The notes beneath the pieces are model-generated. The model did no database searches, was not told the origin of the DNA, and saw only the letters and a program-made list of their open reading frames with translations. From positions 3,617,442 through 3,681,441 of the forward strand of contig NC_087392.1 in assembly GCF_963675165.1 (NCBI RefSeq): DNA of 64,000 nucleotides. Reading direction: 5' to 3'. The translations under genes were made by a program, and so were the position numbers. Within the stretch, counting starts at the first letter, position 1. The number at the start of each line of letters is the position of its first letter. This document shows positions 41,538-54,281 of the stretch, piece after piece. Source of the stretch: Halichondria panicea. Its lineage: Eukaryota > Porifera > Demospongiae > Suberitida > Halichondriidae.

Positions 41538-42362
41538 TTCCCTGTAAAGACTGAGGTGGTAATGGAACAGTTCGATGAACCAGGGCCTCTCAATGCACAC
41601 ATTCGCACATATCATGCAGGGGCACTGCCGGATTGCATGCAGCTCTACTTGTACTCAAACTACTGTACTAAAATCTCTGATACTGCAGACTTTCACACAA
41701 CTATCTATAATAATGTTTATGCATCCTATAATTATAATAATTATATTCTATACCTAGCTCAGAGTATCACTCCAGTGTATAGTAGTACTGTACTGAGGAG
41801 TGATCCTATATATACTTAGCCTCGATCCCAGGAGGCTAATATATAGACTACTGTGACAAAAATCGAGTGAAAACTTGTTTAGTTGGGCGGAGTCCAACTA
41901 ACAGAAGAGGCTGGGCTTATAGCTAATTATAAGTAGTACTTCTGTACATTGTACATGTAGATCTATAAGGAAGGCATGGGGTATACTCTAATTTCAAACT
42001 TATCTTGCAGACTATAGACTATATAGTTTTTAGTACTAGTAAACACTTGCAATATATTCTGTGTAACTTGGCCCCATTATGGACATGATTATTAATTTCT
42101 GAAAGTATCGTCATTATGTTCATGCATAGCCTTCTTCACTGGCCTCCGTGGTAGCAGGAAACTGTATAATTAATTTCTGCAGGTCCGTTTGTGATGAACA
42201 TTCACAATGAGCATGACTAGACACTACATAATTATGTATTCTCTAGATATGCTCCAGGAAGTTCAGGAACAGATTTCTGCAGCATAAAAATAATCCAAAC
42301 CCACAAATTGTTGCTTTATCAGTCAATGTGATTCAATTACAGCTTTAGATAATAGAAAATGT
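41538..42362. other. Gap between NSUN7-B start and the HARS 3' end
   Basis: About 820 bp with no supported gene. It should contain the NSUN7-B promoter (next to 41537) and the HARS 3' UTR. The open frames here are short and lack domains. Confidence 0.45.
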
Positions 42363-45300
42363 TCACAGTCGTTTCTGCACTTCCCCTACGAGATCAGGGT
42401 ACAACACAAACTCCTACAGAAACAGAGAATGTAAAATCAAAAATTAATAGCAGTTAAGTCACACTTTACCTCAGCCCTGGTCACAGAGTCCCTGATTTTG
42501 ACGCCTCCCCTTGCTCTTTCGTCTTCACCTACTATCACAATGAGAGGGACTAATTCTTTTTCACAGTACTGGAACTGATTCAGCAGCTTAGGGTTCTTCT
42601 TGTACATCATCTCACACTGCAATGTATACGTAGTAATAGCTAGTACATTATATTGGCCCAGGGAATGTTAGCAAGAAAACTACACTAAACTCTATGAAAA
42701 GGGCAGGGTGATTCACAATACTGACGTAGATACATACGCATACATTGCATTTCCCCTACATTCACCGTACACGCAAATGATGTAACGTCATTTGAGTTCA
42801 CCTTCAATCCAGCATCCCATAATTGTCTGCAAACTCTCATCCTCTCTTCCACCAAGTTCTTCTGAGCAGATGCTACAAAGACCTGTGTTTCAACCGTACG
42901 CACACTCTTTCCTCCCACTCCTTTTGCCCTGGCCTCCAGGATGGAAAATACCCTCTCAATACCAATGCTCAATCCTACACAGGGTACTTGTTTGCCCTTA
43001 GCATCAAACATCCCCACCAACCCGTCATAGCGACCACCACCTGCACACGAGCCCACTGCTGGTACTTCACTTTTGGTATCTCCCGAGTTACCCCCTGGAA
43101 AATAATGTGCTATGATAGAAAGATGACCCGACATATGTAACGACCGTCTTACCTGTAAGAATTGCCTCAAATATCACTCCAGTGTAGTAGTCCAACCCTC
43201 GAGCCAGACTGAGGTCAAAAGAAACCTGTGTATGTGTATAAACATGTAATAGTAATTACACACCCGAATACAAGCGTTAGACTGAATGAAATTGTGTGAG
43301 ACGAAAGGTGTCATTCATCCACACCATTACACACTTTGATTAGCATAGAATGCATTCACTTACAAAAAGTAGCCATAATGCTGGCAAAACTATAAATTTT
43401 GTTTGACCTCAAAAATACAGCTGAGGCAGTGCTCTGATCCACTAACATTATCAAGGACTCCAAACAGCTCACAGTAGTCTAACAGGAGCTTCATCTCATC
43501 TAGTCCAGTGGCAGCATCCTTGACAGCTATAAGGGCTTGGTCAGCCAGCAGCATATCCAACAGTTTTTTCCCTCCAGACAACTTCACATAGCCTTCAATT
43601 TTGTCAGCAGCCTCAGGGGCAAGCCCCTTCTCGTCAACCATCTCCTTGCGCACTTCCTCCCAAGGTGTCTAGGAGGAAGCACAACATTAGCTTGTGCAGT
43701 GTGCTAGTTTTTGTACTCTCCTGGAAATCTCGCATGTCATGTAAATGCCAACTCAGCTGGATTTCATTAAACTAGGCTCAGAGTGTGGTTGTAGGTCTAT
43801 AGCATGTTTTATAACTATAGAGAAGTATTGTAAACCTAGTAGTGCATATTGAAATAGAATGGAAGCCACCTGTAACTAACAGGATGACTGAATTACGAAG
43901 TGTCTCACCCAAAGCTGTGGCAAGGCTTTGAGAACGATATTATTGCAGTGGTACATGTAGGTCATGCACTGGGAAGTACATGTAGTATCACAATAGACTG
44001 TGTAACCTGGAGTCTTCATTAAATAGAACTCCAGGTGGTTGTTTAGTGTGCACAACTTTTAATTAGCTTTTGCTCGCTTTTATTCGACAATGAAGACAAT
44101 TACAGTAGACTCTGACTCTTGCTATTCTGGCTCTCCAAAGTACGACCACCTCGATATACCAGCCATTTGGTTTGGCACGGATTGCTAGCTAGATTTTTAC
44201 TGCACAAAACTCCTCTGAAATGCGGCCAGTATTGGCTACCCCAAACTAGGTTTTCAATGTATTTTACCCGTTTTTACGACCGGTTATGACGTTTTGGGTG
44301 TGGTTTGGCAGATAAAATGGTTAAATATAGAGCAGAATGATTCATTATCCTTCATTTATCCTTCATTATCCAGAATTGCATAATTAGCAATTAGATTCGA
44401 GGTAAAGTTGTTTTTAGCTGCGGCTAATTTCTGAAATGCGGCTACCTCGCTATTCCGGCCAAGCTGCACTGTCCCAAGGGTGGCCGGATTAACGAGGGTC
44501 TACTGTAAAACTAATAACTTGTTGAGCCTATCGGAGTATCCATTCTGTAAACGCAGCACTTTAGCATCCAGGTGAGTAGACTCAGAATCATGAGCCAGAC
44601 AATACACACAGATACTCGGAGTCGTACAGACTGATTACTTGTTACGGGTTAATTACATTTTAGTTGTCACAGCTAGGTCTTCTGTCACATGCCCATTGCA
44701 TTGAAGTTGTATTGAAACTGATACCTTATCTAGTTTATCAACTGCTGAACAAATGGTCCTGAACTTTTCCTTAGGGACACCACAAGCTTCGAACATTCCA
44801 TCAAGGACTTTTCGATGGTTAACCTAAAATCAGAGATAATTATATAAAAGATGAAGAGTATATATATATATATATACACACACCTTTACTAGAAAATTTC
44901 CTAGCTGTAGCTCAGAGAGAATTTCAGAGATAACTCTCACACACTCTGCATCTGCTATCATGAGATCATAATCCCCAGCAATGTCGAAATCCTGTGAGCA
45001 TCAAATAGATTTACACTTGCACAGCAACTATATAAAGCCAACACACAACTATACAAAGCCTCTCTACTTACACACTGATAGAATTCTCTATATCTGCCCA
45101 GTGTCATTCTTGGCTGATCTCGCCTATACACACGATCAATGTGGTACCTCTTGATTTGCTTAATTTTGTTCATAGCTACATAGCGGGCGAATGGAACCTG
45201 TTTGGAATCAAGGAATACAATCTACTTTCCTTAATTTACACATTATACTGGAGACCAGGATACAGTGAGGTCATATCTCAGCGAGAGGAGCTCTCCTCCT

Positions 45301-47160
45301 TGATCAGCCACATCATAGATAAGCTTGGAGTCTTCCCCATACTTTCCCGTCAACGTCTCCTGCACAAAAAATAGCATAATGCTTATAAACAGGGTTCTAC
45401 GAACTATTGTACAATAAAACAGTTAATACTATCTGACTTAATTCACATGTATGTGAATGTACATGTATACATGTACATGTACCTTCAGCTCAAAAACTGG
45501 AGTGCTGATAGACACAGCTCCATGACGCTTAAAGCACCTCTTGATAACGTCAAACACTCCTTCACGAATAGCCATCTGGAATGGGTCGTAGTCTCGAGTG
45601 CCCTGAAGAAAAAGTGAAATATTTATACGCATGTGACCAGCGTTTCAGCAGTGACTAGCGGTGCAGTATACGTACTGCACTGTAGTGACCTGTACTTATA
45701 CTAGCCTCCTCCTCCCTTCTTCTGTTCTTTGTCACAATAGTTCAATAAGATAAAATACGGGACGAAGAATTGGAGGAACAAAGAAAGAGACAAAGAAAAA
45801 GGAGAGCCTGCCTTGCTAAGTCGGGTGACGGTAGACAAGTGGTAGACAAGTGAAAATGAACGTGGGCAGTCACTAGCTGGGCAGAGCCTGGCAGGGCAAA
45901 AAGCTACAGCATGCCTTCGCATTGCAGACTCTCACATAACAGCTGTAGCATCATAACGCCAGAATCAAGTGTGGAGACATCGTAGACGAGGGCTTACCTA
46001 GTAAAGACTAAAGACTAAATTTAGATTTAGCTCAGTTTTTTTTCTGAGTTCAGAACAGACCCATTTGACAAGAGTTTAGATTATTATACAGCAGTAGTAG
46101 TCTACTCTACTTCCTCTACTGACTAAAGGTCTTACAAAGGCTGATTCTACTGTTCATAAAATTATACACTGCAGTACAGATTAAGTTCCAGGTAAAATAA
46201 TGCGCTCCAGTACTGTGTGGGAGGAGAGTTATTGCGGTGTACTCTCCCTAAAGTTTGTCTATGTAAGTGGGGGATCACGCGACTTAGCAAGGCAGGCTCT
46301 CCTTTTTCTTTGTCACTTCCTTTCTTCTTTCTTTGTTCCTACAAATCCTCTTCTTATTGCGACAAAGACAGAAAAAGGAGGGCCTGTGAAGGAGGCTATG
46401 TTTATAAAGTACTCACTATCGTTACAATAGTGACCTAATTCTGTATAGCGGATAAATTTGAAAATTTGGAAACGTAGTTCCCTAGGAACTGTGCATTTTT
46501 CATATTATTAATCAACATGCATGCGCAGCTAAATGGTCAAAATAAAACTAATAAGTATGGCAAGTTTACCTAGTAGTTTTACCTAGTAAATAATGGAATG
46601 GTTGCACTTGAAACACCAAGTGAATTCCTTATAATTTACGTGCATATTTGGAAAGGAGATAATACATGTACCCCTCCATCAGTTACTCCTTTCCTCAGAA
46701 TTCAGCCGAGGCACCTAATTCTTGAAAATGCCTATTTCCCACCTCTTTCAAATAAGTAAAATATTGCGGCTACCTTTGGACATTTGAGGACAAACTTTCC
46801 ACTAGCACCGTCTGCATCACTTCCGAGTTGCTTCTTCAATTCCAAAAGCTTTGAAACCTCTGCTTGAATCTGCACACACGACAGAGTACAACGAACTCAC
46901 ATCATAATCATAAAAATTATTATGTTATGAACTGGGAGCTACAAACCCTTTGTTGGCAGACAGCTCTCCATGACCTTGTCAGAACAAAAGCCATTATTTT
47001 GCATGTAACACGTTACAGTGACGACCAGTACCTATAAAAAAACTATAGCTCAGTTACCTACCTCTTCTTTGGGTTTGATTTCTTTCTTCATTTGCCTTAC
47101 CAGCTCTCCCTGGACCTTAATTCGGTCTTGGAGGGCACCTTTATCCATAAAAGTTGCCAT
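42363..47160 (-). CDS. HARS: Histidyl-tRNA synthetase, cytoplasmic type with WHEP domain
   Basis: Twelve exons, 5' to 3': 47160-47062, 46869-46774, 45602-45483, 45359-45264, 45197-45072, 44991-44884, 44823-44725, 43668-43447, 43225-43153, 43094-42802, 42616-42470, 42413-42363; 1530 nt, 509 aa, the same length as human HARS1. It charges tRNA-His. The N-terminal WHEP helix pair ([35 protein letters not shown]) precedes the class II core: [14 protein letters not shown], motif 2 ([20 protein letters not shown]), the HisA motif [26 protein letters not shown], and motif 3 ([12 protein letters not shown]). The anticodon-binding domain ends at [16 protein letters not shown]. It starts [10 protein letters not shown]; there is no obvious mitochondrial presequence in this reading. 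The 5' end faces the 7TM-RING gene. Intron 2 holds a foldback element and intron 6 region a pogo-like MITE. Confidence 0.96.
44103..44505. mobile_element. Pogo/Tigger-like MITE, third copy (reversed)
   Basis: TA-flanked with 'cagtagactct' at the left end and 'gagggtctactg' at the right, internally the reverse complement of the copy at 10640-11009. 403 bp, in a HARS intron (43669-44724). Confidence 0.85.
45713..46400. mobile_element. Foldback element in HARS intron 2
   Basis: The left arm (~45713-45832) contains 'ggagagcctgccttgctaag'; the right arm (~46267-46385) carries its inverse 'cttagcaaggcaggctctcc', and both continue with 'tttttctttgtcac' and 'tttgttcct' blocks. Related single arms occur near 36170-36290 and 50670-50760. 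Confidence 0.7.
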
Positions 47161-47352
47161 TCTGTACACGTACACAAGTGCAAGCAAAGTCACTGAATCT
47201 GCGAATATTGAATGTGCATGTGGCGACCAGATTGGTGTGCTGACCACATGGATTTTAAGTGAGCTCTGGGGGGCCGGGGGCACTACATTACTTTATTATT
47301 AGTTTAGGGGGTTGTTTATGAATATTGTAACTATAGTTTCGATTTGCTAGTC
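47161..47352. promoter_or_regulatory. Shared divergent promoter, HARS / 7TM-RING
   Basis: Only 192 bp separate the two ATG codons on opposite strands. A G-rich run 'ggggggccgggggcac' (47269-47282) is the only GC-rich block. No TATA box. Inferred from position. Confidence 0.5.
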
Positions 47353-50300
47353 ATGAACACAGTGAAAAGATTATCTGGTTTCCTGTACAAACCAGAGGAC
47401 ATGATAGTCTCTCTGTTGGGACTCAGCACTTTCAAGACTATGGGTACTGGCAACGACACAACAAGTGATCCTTGTTTTGTTAACTGTAGCCTAGGTCCTG
47501 ATTGTTTTAATGGAACCTGTATATGCCCAGTGAGTTTTAGTGATATTCTGTATCCAATTCATATGATTATTAGGAGTGAAAGGTAGAGTTTTACTGGCTG
47601 CCCTGTCTAGATTTACCGATAATTATTGCCTATTCTCCAACATTTTCCTTGTGTCTATTAAACCATAGGAATGTTTATTCTATGCTCTATTATCTATGGT
47701 CTAACCGTGTGTCTGTCCATTGATCGGGACGCAGCTACACATATCATGTGTACGCCTGTATGGTGGTAAAGCTGTTTGTTGATATAGTGGTGAATTCTCT
47801 GAGCATTATCTATGTACAATGTCAGATTACTACACGTACACGTACACGTCCTAATTATAACACCAGCCTCGGTTAGGACACCCTCTTTTATAACGCCTAT
47901 AATTATACTGCCATCAATTTTTTCGTATATTGTTTTGGACTTATTCCTAACCTGGTATTTACCTTATTTTTGTAGTCCTATTCGGTTGGGCATTGCACTC
48001 TGCACGTCAGATCACTAGTATTTTCTACATGTGAAGGTTGTATAACCTTGGTACTTTTATTGTGGTTATATAGTCTTTGTTAATGCCCACAAAGATGTTG
48101 TTGGGAGTCACCATTAATTCATTATTAATACCCTGCTAATTCCCAGTGTGACTTGAAGTAACAATTCCTACCCACCCAACTGGATTCATAACAGAAGTTA
48201 AGCCGTATTAAGCCATAATCATTCTTTGCAATTCGGTCCACTCTAAATTGCATAATCCAGTTCATTGTTAATGTGCACACTAGTACATTGTGTGCTTGTA
48301 CCTTTTGTGAAGGCCCTCTTAAGTTGATTATAATTACAGTGACTACCTGAAAAAGGTTTTTTTGATTCACAACCTACATGTATTGTCCTGTATATACTCA
48401 TTGTCCTTATCCCTTTTCCACAGTGCTCCAACTCCAACATCTCGTATGCAGCTGCATTTGCCTCTTTTTCTTACCTCCTGCTGCTCATATCATCCATTCA
48501 ACTAGTGAGCGAGTAGTAGTAACAGAATAGTGTCATACATGTACAGTGCTCATGGTACATTTATTGTGTACTGTGAACATTTTCGTTCATAGAAATACCA
48601 TTCACATTATGTTGTTGGCATGTGACTGTACTGTACAGTACACTCTGGAATTCCCCCCCTCTTGGAAATCTGAAAATTAATGATGTCTTAACAATTTTCT
48701 CCTTAAACATGTTTACAATACTAGTAACGTTTAATAGTTTGAAGCACAAAAACCAAAATTTATAGCGCTAAATTTTCAAAGGGGGATTAATTTTCGCTGA
48801 TTTGTGGGTTAGCAATCCTACACAGAAATGTTCTAGAATTATTTGCTATAACGTGCAAAGATTAAAGGCGTGGCTTCCGGTAAGCAGTCATTCCACGAAC
48901 ATTAATTGTGCAACGAAATGCTTTTTAGGCCATTCCACGAAATATAAGTGCCTCAAAAATGTCTCGCTATACGGTAATCATTTCTCAACATTTTTCCGCA
49001 GATCCCTGAATTACCTCCCAGCCTAAAAATCATGTGTGAAACCCTGCTCACATCAATACTAGCCTCTTTCCCAGGGAACCAGCGTGGCCAGCTCTGGGGC
49101 AGGGTAGCTTAGTAGATACATGTACCTGTGATAATGATGACTAATCGAGTATAATTATGCCTCGAGGCGTAGCCGCACGAGGGATACAGTAAAGCTGACT
49201 GTGTGTGTGTGTGTGTGTGTGGGGGGGGGTGGGGGTGAGGGTGTGTGGGTGTGGGTGCGTTCGTTCGTTCGTTCTAGTTTGACTCACATTGAAGGCTGTT
49301 GCAGTCTCTTCAGAATCTTTCATAGCATCATCTGCTCGCACAAACTTTCTATTCAACTTATGAGTTGACCTTGCACTAAAGCGCTAGCTTTTTGTTAGCT
49401 ACAAGAATCAGAAAGAGTTGCTAAAGAAGGTAGCTATTTTAGTAGCCATTATTAATTTTTGTGAACTTGCAGACACACCCCTTATTCCTGGATGTAATAC
49501 GCATGCGCACTCAATACCACGTGTAAGAGAATCCATTTTGAACCCCAGATCCTGGCAGAATCAGTTTTCTTCTTTATTGACGTCCTGGTAAGCCACAAAC
49601 CAGATAACTCTTTTTAGACTGCTTGTTATAGAAACTACTTTCTGTGATTGAATCAAACTCTTTTTAGACTGCTTACATTGCAAATTATTTACCTCTTCTG
49701 TAATACTCTAATACTTTTGAGCGAAAGCAAAAACATGGCAAAAGGCATTAGCAAGCGCACGCTTGCAACACTCGTTATAATAGAGAGAGAGAGTATCGAA
49801 CGTAGGCATACTATGTATCAGATGTATCTGGAGAGTAACGTGACTTCCTGTATCTGTCATGGGTTTGGAATTTGCACACTGAGCAATGTGTGATCTAATC
49901 TGGATTGGTCAGTTTGCAAATGCCTAGCTTTTAGTTCAACAGATTTAGCATTTAGAAAGCACAGTAAGTATTATGTAGAATCTAGATACACACTGTCACA
50001 GACTAGTATATCTAGCTAGCTTGTATAAACTGTGCAAATGTCCCGTTATAGGTACGGCACAGCCATGTTCACAGGCACACAAAATTTATGTTAGTCATGT
50101 ATCTAAGTGGGCTGTCCAATATCTCTATTCCAATATCGCTCATTTCACCATTCTACCCTGACGCCACTATGCAATACAGGCTTTACGTTATACTTATTGT
50201 CCACTACATCAGAATTTATGGCAGTAAATCTCCGAGGACGAGGGCAAAGCCCCGAGGCCAAGGATTGATTTACGTTGCCATAAATTCGAATACAGTGGAC

Positions 50301-53300
50301 ATACCCACTAGAATGAAAAGTGCTTGCTACCTAAGCTACCTCACATAATTATTGGTATACAACCAGCTTACAGTATCAAAAACTATTGAAAACGAACAAA
50401 AAGCTTGTGCGTATAGCTTGTAGCCAGTGCTAAGCTTAGCTATACACTAACTTGTCCATGTCCAAGTGAGCCCCACCCTTTCTCTAGCCTTCCTGGTGTT
50501 TAGCGACCCCACCCATCTGTCCTGCCCTTGCCAATAAGTGTTTAGCTTCTCTTTGGCTGTGTAGATCTAGTATAAAATCAGTGTGCCCTCAAGGCAAGGG
50601 AGTTTGCAGAGTTGATGGTAGTTAAACCCCACCCAGTTGCTATGATACAGACCCCAATGGGGTATATCTTTTCTTAACTCTATTTCTTATTTCTTCCTAC
50701 CATATTTTATCTTATTGAACGATTGGGACAAAGGACAGAAAAATTAAGAGTCTGTGTAGAGGCTGTATCAATACACCCGTGTACCTTGTGCATGTAGTAC
50801 TGTTTTCTTTATCCAATCACTTAGTAGTCACGTGCCGGTATCCCATTTGTACACTTTACAGGTGCTAGTTATAGTCTACGATGCAGTTGAAGACACCAAT
50901 AAAGTGGAGGGCACTAGCTGGTGGGCTAGAGCCTTTAGAGTCACTGTACAGAAGTGTCTACTAGGAGCAGTGATAATGGCCACTGGCACTCGAGCCATCT
51001 ACTACACTGTGATTTCATACATACCCAGTAAGTGGGCTGATATACTGCTCAACATCTACTACCCTGCACTGCTCTCAGCTTTCTCTTTGCTTGTCTGCTT
51101 TTGGGCAGAAGTGAGTTGAAAATCAGAACTTTTTTGCTTGATTGTTGACTTATATATTTTTTCAGTTTGGTCCTTTTTTCTTTATACAGTACTTCTACCA
51201 CTCCTCACCAGTTGATGATCGACATTTTCTTAGAAAGTACAAGTACTCTGTTTCCTTCTTACTCTTCAATGTCATCGTTTATCTGCTCCTGATTGCAGGC
51301 ATTATAGCCACACCTCTCGTTAACGATCAGGAGCAGCTTCAAATGACAGGCATCATCAGCACCATATTTGCATTTTTGCTGTTCACGACTCTAGTGGGAT
51401 TCCTGCACTTTGCTATTAGGCTCTTCTTTAGGGTGAGTACCATACACTTTTGTTGTGCTTAGTCACATGTTTCCATTGTACAGTTTGTTTTGTGGATCTG
51501 TCTAAACTCAATGAACTTAGGGTGCACTTTCAAACTACTTTTGCAAATCTTAACATCATTATGACATACACATTTTGACCCTCCCTTCCCATTTAATGTC
51601 ACACTTTCATTCATAACAGTCGCTAGACACAGTGACCCGCTCTTGCTTGCTTTTATTGCTACCCTTCCTTGCTCTCTAGTTCATACTTGTCTTTAGAATT
51701 GTCATATACCCTATCTGCTTTCTGTGAGAGTTCCAGTGTATAGTATTCACACACTGGGGATTGTGTCTGTACGGCCGAGAAGTAGTGATACTTATTTTAT
51801 ATTTCCACTACGACACACACCACAGCCAGACTGGCAGCCTCCCTCGTTCCAGTTAGCTGTACTGAAGGTCAATCTACGACAACAGGCAGCATCTATCTGT
51901 GGCATTATTACGAATGCTCTTATGCAGGCAATGATTATTGGCCTCCTTGTATTCAACATGGTGGGGCGATTTAAACGTGTGGACAGCTACAGTCTATATG
52001 TATGCGCCATTGTAATTCGTGTCACTGAGTTGGTCCTCCCTGTCTGGTTTTGCTGCTCACTTTGGAACTACAAACAGTAAATTTCTCCATGTTCTAATTT
52101 AATTTGCATGCGTTAGTGTTATACCGTATAGCGGGAATTTTCGTGGGTGCAAAAAATATTCGCTATTTGGCTCGAGGGCCCTCAAAAGAAATGTTGGTTT
52201 CAATGCCAGGAAACTACACCCATCAATAGCTTGCATGTAAAACACCGATGCTTTTTATTCCAAATGTTCGCATTAACTGCTCTGCCCTCAAAAACACGAA
52301 ATTTTGCACTTCACGAACATTTCCTGCTATGCAGCATGTATAATTATCATGTCCATTTACCTTCTGCAGACCTACAACCCTATGGATCCTCAATCCAAGA
52401 CTTGTGTTGAAACTCAATAGAAATGTGAGAACATTAATTATTAAACAGTTTCATGACCCTCTCCTCACAGGAGGAAGACACTGAATCATCTCCGATTCTC
52501 AGAGAGGAGACCAACAACAGCTATGGAGCTATTCAGAGAGGTAAAGGATTTCGTACAAAATTAATGTATACCGTATAGCGCGAAATTTGAGGTAATATTA
52601 TTTTCCAGTGCTATTGTTAATTGTGCTCAATGAAAGCACCACGGTGGAGGTGCCAAAGCTACATAAAACTACTAATAGTGTTTATAATTTATCATGATGA
52701 ACACTTTTGCATTGATTAATTTTGCTGCATGCAGGCAGAATCCAGAACTCAAAGAGTGGGTAATGATTGACCATGATTGTTGTTAAAAACGATCAATGCC
52801 AACAGTTCAACCCAAAGAGATTAATGGCTGCATCAGTAGAGCTTTGCAGCTCTCTTCTCACTGTTGCAGCTACCAATAACTAGCATTCTAGTGCAGAACT
52901 AACTACTAAGTAGAGTAGCAACACTCCATGGACAAGTTTTGCTACGCACTCTTCTGAAAAGGCTGCAATGGCTTTCCAAGTAGGCATAACTCGAGAACAA
53001 AGCATTATTTTGCAAATCCACGAATTAAAATCCATGACTAGAAGCCTATAGAAACTCTTACTTGCACTTTCTTGAGCAGCTGTAGCAGTCTACACAGACA
53101 CACTACCGTATACCTCACTTGCACATGCGCACCGAGGCATAATAATGTAACCATACACACACTGTACATAGATACACTTGGTGCCAGTGTGGAGTCTCAG
53201 GAAGAGGGATGCTGCTGGGTTTGCCAGGGTGTTATTGACAATCCTGATGAGTTATTCTATCCTTGTCATTGCAAACTGCACAGGAGCTGTATCAAAAAAT

Positions 53301-54104
53301 GGGTCGCAAAGGTATAGTAGTGAGGTTTACGTTGGTACTGTACACATATTTGGAGTGTTACGCAGTTTCTACTAAATTTTTTGACTAGTGCATGTACTAA
53401 ATTTTTTCTCAGCGATCCTCAGCCTCAAGTATACCTGAAAAAGAGTACCTGAGGTGTCAGGTTTGCAGACAGAAGGTGGGTCGATTTATTGTTGCTGACT
53501 TAAAGTCACTTTTGATCATACAGTATCGTATAAAGAGGTTCTCTTACTTGTGTGTTCCCAGAGGTCTACAGCGAAAGTAAGCTGTTATTGGTTAGTTCAC
53601 TGCCACTCATAAACACAATTATTTTCAGACACTGGGTGCAGTTGTTTGTGGTTTTGTTTATCCTGGGAGCTTCTGTGGCTGGTTGTGTATATGCTGGTAA
53701 ACACCCATCGCTCAATGATACAGTCAAGATTGCAATCATCTCGTGTGTAGTTGTGTTCAATGCTATCCTGCTCAAGTGAGTAGAGTATATTATATTGCCA
53801 TGATTAAATGTTCTGCAGGACATGTATGACTTAGAGTCCTATCTAGCACTTTTGTATTTTATTCAGACTGCTTGGTTGTGGAATGGTGCTCGCTTGGAGA
53901 AGGTCGAAGTACACTACAATTGACATCAGGGGAATCTCTGTGGATAAATGGCGAAGGAGAATTGAGCAGCGAACAGGCGAAGACACCCCCCAGGAAAATG
54001 TTTTTGATGAAACATCAAACACTCTGGTTAGCAGTGTACGCTATGCCAGCACTACACAAAGTGTTACGATTGAGTGTGAAGATAGTGTGGCTAATTCTGA
54101 ATGA
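47353..54104 (+). CDS. Seven-helix membrane protein fused to a MARCH-type RING-CH ubiquitin ligase
   Basis: Twelve exons: 47353-47529, 48424-48504, 50862-51110, 51166-51432, 51853-52076, 52370-52424, 52471-52540, 53172-53311, 53413-53475, 53524-53537, 53629-53775, 53867-54104; 1725 nt, 574 aa, every phase compatible. The N-terminus has four N-glycosylation sequons (N34, N44, N53, N64) and clustered cysteines (C41-C60), suggesting a luminal or extracellular position. Seven hydrophobic helices follow (~66-330), with the FSYLLLLISSIQLVLVIVYD and LLVCFWAEFGPFFFIQYF style of THH1/TOM1/TOM3-GPR137-like proteins. Residues 389-439 are a C4HC3 RING-CH (CWVC, PCHC, H411, C414, CQVC) with the ligase tryptophan W418, but the C408-H411 loop is shorter than usual. 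Two more helices (HWVQLFVVLF onward) and a cytosolic tail end the protein. Exon 5 may start 27 nt earlier (51826). Exon 10 is 14 nt. If the fusion is wrong, two genes lie here. Confidence 0.72.
49140..49790 (+). repeat. Interspersed repeat, family D, second long copy
   Basis: Same block order as 19540-20350, including 'cctcgaggcgtagccgcacg', a long GT/GGGT tract (49198-49260), 'gcactaaagcgctagctttt' and 'aaaacatggcaaaaggcatt'. It lies in intron 2 of the 7TM-RING gene. Confidence 0.7.
52121..52336. mobile_element. MITE, family B, in 7TM-RING intron 5
   Basis: It starts 'ataccgtatagcgggaattt'; the right end 'aacatttcctgctatgcagc' is a mutated inverse. It ends about 33 bp before exon 6. Confidence 0.6.
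52740..53155 (-). repeat. Interspersed repeat, family E, reversed copy, just before the RING exon
   Basis: The reverse complement shares 'gttgctactctacttagtag', 'ctagaatgctag' and 'ccttttcagaagagtgcgta' with 7240-7560 and 21955-22375. It fills most of intron 7 between the 7TM exons and the RING-CH exon at 53172, so no promoter or start exon for a separate RING gene is evident. Confidence 0.65.
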
Positions 54105-54136
54105 ACTGTATAATTAGCTTCTGCCAACTTTTGTGT

Positions 54137-54142
54137 AATAAA
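54137..54142 (+). terminator. Polyadenylation signal of the 7TM-RING gene
   Basis: A canonical AATAAA lies 33 nt after the TGA stop at 54102-54104, followed by 'ctgtcgtaatgatcagtgtatgcctgtgg', whose GT-rich part fits a downstream element. Confidence 0.7.
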
Positions 54143-54281
54143 CTGTCGTAATGATCAGTGTATGCCTGTGGTTTCTTAACTATGCTATAGTCTACAGGTT
54201 CACAATTATAATTATAACCGTCTTCAAGCGGCCTAGCCTGGAATCGAGGGCTTTTCATGTTGTCAGCACTGAGTGATTATA

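Noticed and set aside
53072-53317. RING-CH as a stand-alone gene starting in this open frame
   Set aside because: The frame opens at a TTG inside a family E repeat and has no ATG; chaining to the upstream 7TM exons fits phase exactly.
53562-53576. 15-nt micro-exon in the RING gene
   Set aside because: It would break the frame into the membrane hairpin; the 14-nt exon at 53524 keeps it.
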